Assembly (NCBI RefSeq): GCF_021568905.1
Contig: NZ_JAKGSB010000010.1
Coordinates: forward strand, 1 to 64,000
Direction of reading: 5' to 3'
Source: Zavarzinia marina
GTDB taxonomy: Bacteria; Pseudomonadota; Alphaproteobacteria; Zavarziniales; Zavarziniaceae
Length of the DNA stretch: 64,000 nucleotides
Part shown: one piece after another, positions 63,015-64,000 of the stretch
How the letters are laid out: each line of letters begins with the position of its first letter
Position numbering within the stretch: position 1 is the stretch's first letter
Position numbers and translations under genes: made by a program
Notes under the pieces: generated by a model
Told to the model about the DNA's origin: nothing
The model's database searches: none
The model's input: the letters and a program-made list of their open reading frames with translations, nothing else

Positions 63015-64000
63015 ATGGCACGGCGCACCCCCCGCGAGGTCGCGGACAAGTGGAAGCTGGCAACCCGCCTGGTTCGTGGCGGCACCAATCGTTCGGATTT
63101 CGGCGAGACCTGCGAGGCGATCTTCATGACCTCGGGTTTCCGCTACGACAATGCGGAAATCGCCGAGGCGCGCTTCAAGGGCGAGGCCGAGGGTTTCACC
63201 TATTCCCGCCTGGGCAATCCGACCACCGCCGGCTTCGAGGAGCGCATGGCGCTGCTCGAGGGCGCCGAAGTGGCGCGCGCCACCTCTTCCGGCATGGCGG
63301 CGGTCAACGCCGCGCTGATGTGCCAGTTGAAGTCCGGTGATCGCGTGGTCTCGGCCCGGGCCCTGTTCGGCTCGTGCCGCTACATCCTCGACGACATCCT
63401 GCCGCGCTTCGGCGTCGCGGTCGATTACGTCGAAGGCTCCGACATCGAGAGCTGGCGCCGGGCGCTGGCGACACCCGCCACCGTCGCCTTCCTGGAGACC
63501 CCGGCCAATCCGACCCTGGACGTGATCGACATCGCCGCCGTCTGCGACCTGGCCCACAAGGCCGGGGCCCGCGTCGTCATCGACAATGTCTTCGCGACCC
63601 CGGTCCTGCAGCGCCCGTTCGAATTCGGCTGCGACGTCGTCGTCTATTCGGCGACCAAGCATATCGACGGGCAGGGCCGCTGCCTGGGCGGCGCCGTTCT
63701 GTGCCGACGCGACTTCTTCGACGATTATCTGAACCAATATCTGCGCCACACCGGGCCGTCGCTGTCGCCCTTCAACGCCTGGCTGCTGCTGAAGGGTCTG
63801 GAGACCCTGGATCTCCGGATCGAGCGCCATTGCGACAACGCCCTGTCCGTCGCCCGTTTCCTCGAAGGGGCGGAGGCCAAGGGGCGGATCCGCAAGGTCT
63901 CCTACCCCGGTCTCGAATCCCATCCGCAGCACAATCTCGCGCTGGCCCAGATGTCGGGCAAGGGCGGCTCGATCATCACCATCGAGGTGGAGGGGGGCCG
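63015..64000 (+). CDS. metZ: O-succinylhomoserine sulfhydrylase, partial
   Basis: The first 328 residues or so are present; the gene continues past the window. It is a Cys/Met metabolism PLP enzyme making homocysteine from O-succinylhomoserine and sulfide. FTYSRLGNPTTAGFEERMALLEGAE (part YSRLGNPT), ATSSGMAAVNAAL and the PLP lysine in VVYSATKHIDGQGRCLGG are intact. The long N-terminal region ATRLVRGGTNRSDFGETCEAIF (part RGGTNRS) fits MetZ more than MetB or MetC. Control by the SAM-II riboswitch upstream supports a methionine-biosynthetic role. Confidence 0.93.
   Translation, partial: MARRTPREVADKWKLATRLVRGGTNRSDFGETCEAIFMTSGFRYDNAEIAEARFKGEAEGFTYSRLGNPTTAGFEERMALLEGAEVARATSSGMAAVNAALMCQLKSGDRVVSARALFGSCRYILDDILPRFGVAVDYVEGSDIESWRRALATPATVAFLETPANPTLDVIDIAAVCDLAHKAGARVVIDNVFATPVLQRPFEFGCDVVVYSATKHIDGQGRCLGGAVLCRRDFFDDYLNQYLRHTGPSLSPFNAWLLLKGLETLDLRIERHCDNALSVARFLEGAEAKGRIRKVSYPGLESHPQHNLALAQMSGKGGSIITIEVEGG

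Overview
The window is high-GC chromosomal DNA from an alphaproteobacterium. The supporting evidence is alphaproteobacterial AddAB recombination genes, a SAM-II riboswitch ahead of metZ, the tsaE-amgK-murU-addB-addA-trxA gene order, heterotetrameric sarcosine oxidase, BluB-dependent B12 synthesis and FNR-type boxes. A Rhodospirillales-like host is a reasonable guess, but no rRNA is present to settle it. Genes are tightly packed, often with 1-8 bp overlaps. Most long antisense open frames are shadows caused by the high GC content.

Left part (1-19.5 kb), mostly catabolism: the tail of an APS kinase gene, an SLC13-type anion permease, an orphan ABC-2 exporter permease, an IclR regulator divergent from acetaldehyde dehydrogenase and 4-hydroxy-2-oxovalerate aldolase, an AraC/GlxA-type regulator divergent from soxBDAG, and a TetR regulator divergent from a five-function operon (SRPBCC protein, M24 peptidase-fold protein, an alpha/beta-hydrolase fused to a short-chain dehydrogenase, and a COG3687-type metal-dependent hydrolase). 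Then come glcG and glcB of glyoxylate metabolism.

Middle part (19.5-45.5 kb): a cobalamin block with btuBFCD under a B12 riboswitch, bluB, cobC, cbiB and cobQ, interrupted by a fatty acid desaturase. It is followed by small envelope genes, a caspase-like (C13) lipoprotein and tRNA-Gly(CCC). Next is the conserved trxA/addAB/murU/amgK/tsaE cluster, involved in redox, DNA break repair, cell-wall sugar salvage and tRNA t6A synthesis. After that come a ferredoxin-NADP reductase, a PLP enzyme of the cysteine synthase fold and small unknown genes.

Right part (45.6-64 kb): a visibly A+T-richer insert carries one gene of 1451 codons. It encodes an N-terminal STAND/NACHT-like NTPase, a long helical middle and a C-terminal PD-(D/E)XK-like nuclease motif. 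This is the best candidate for an undescribed system, most likely single-gene antiphage defence. Beyond it lie ahcY with a palindromic operator candidate, a DUF599 membrane protein, divergent ompW and hemN each with an FNR-like box, several small genes, an XRE-type regulator with nested inverted repeats, an acyl-CoA thioesterase, an unusual acyltransferase-adenylation-carrier fusion divergent from a methyltransferase, and metZ (cut by the window end) under a SAM-II riboswitch. ahcY, metZ and the SAM-II element link this end of the window to the methionine/SAM cycle.
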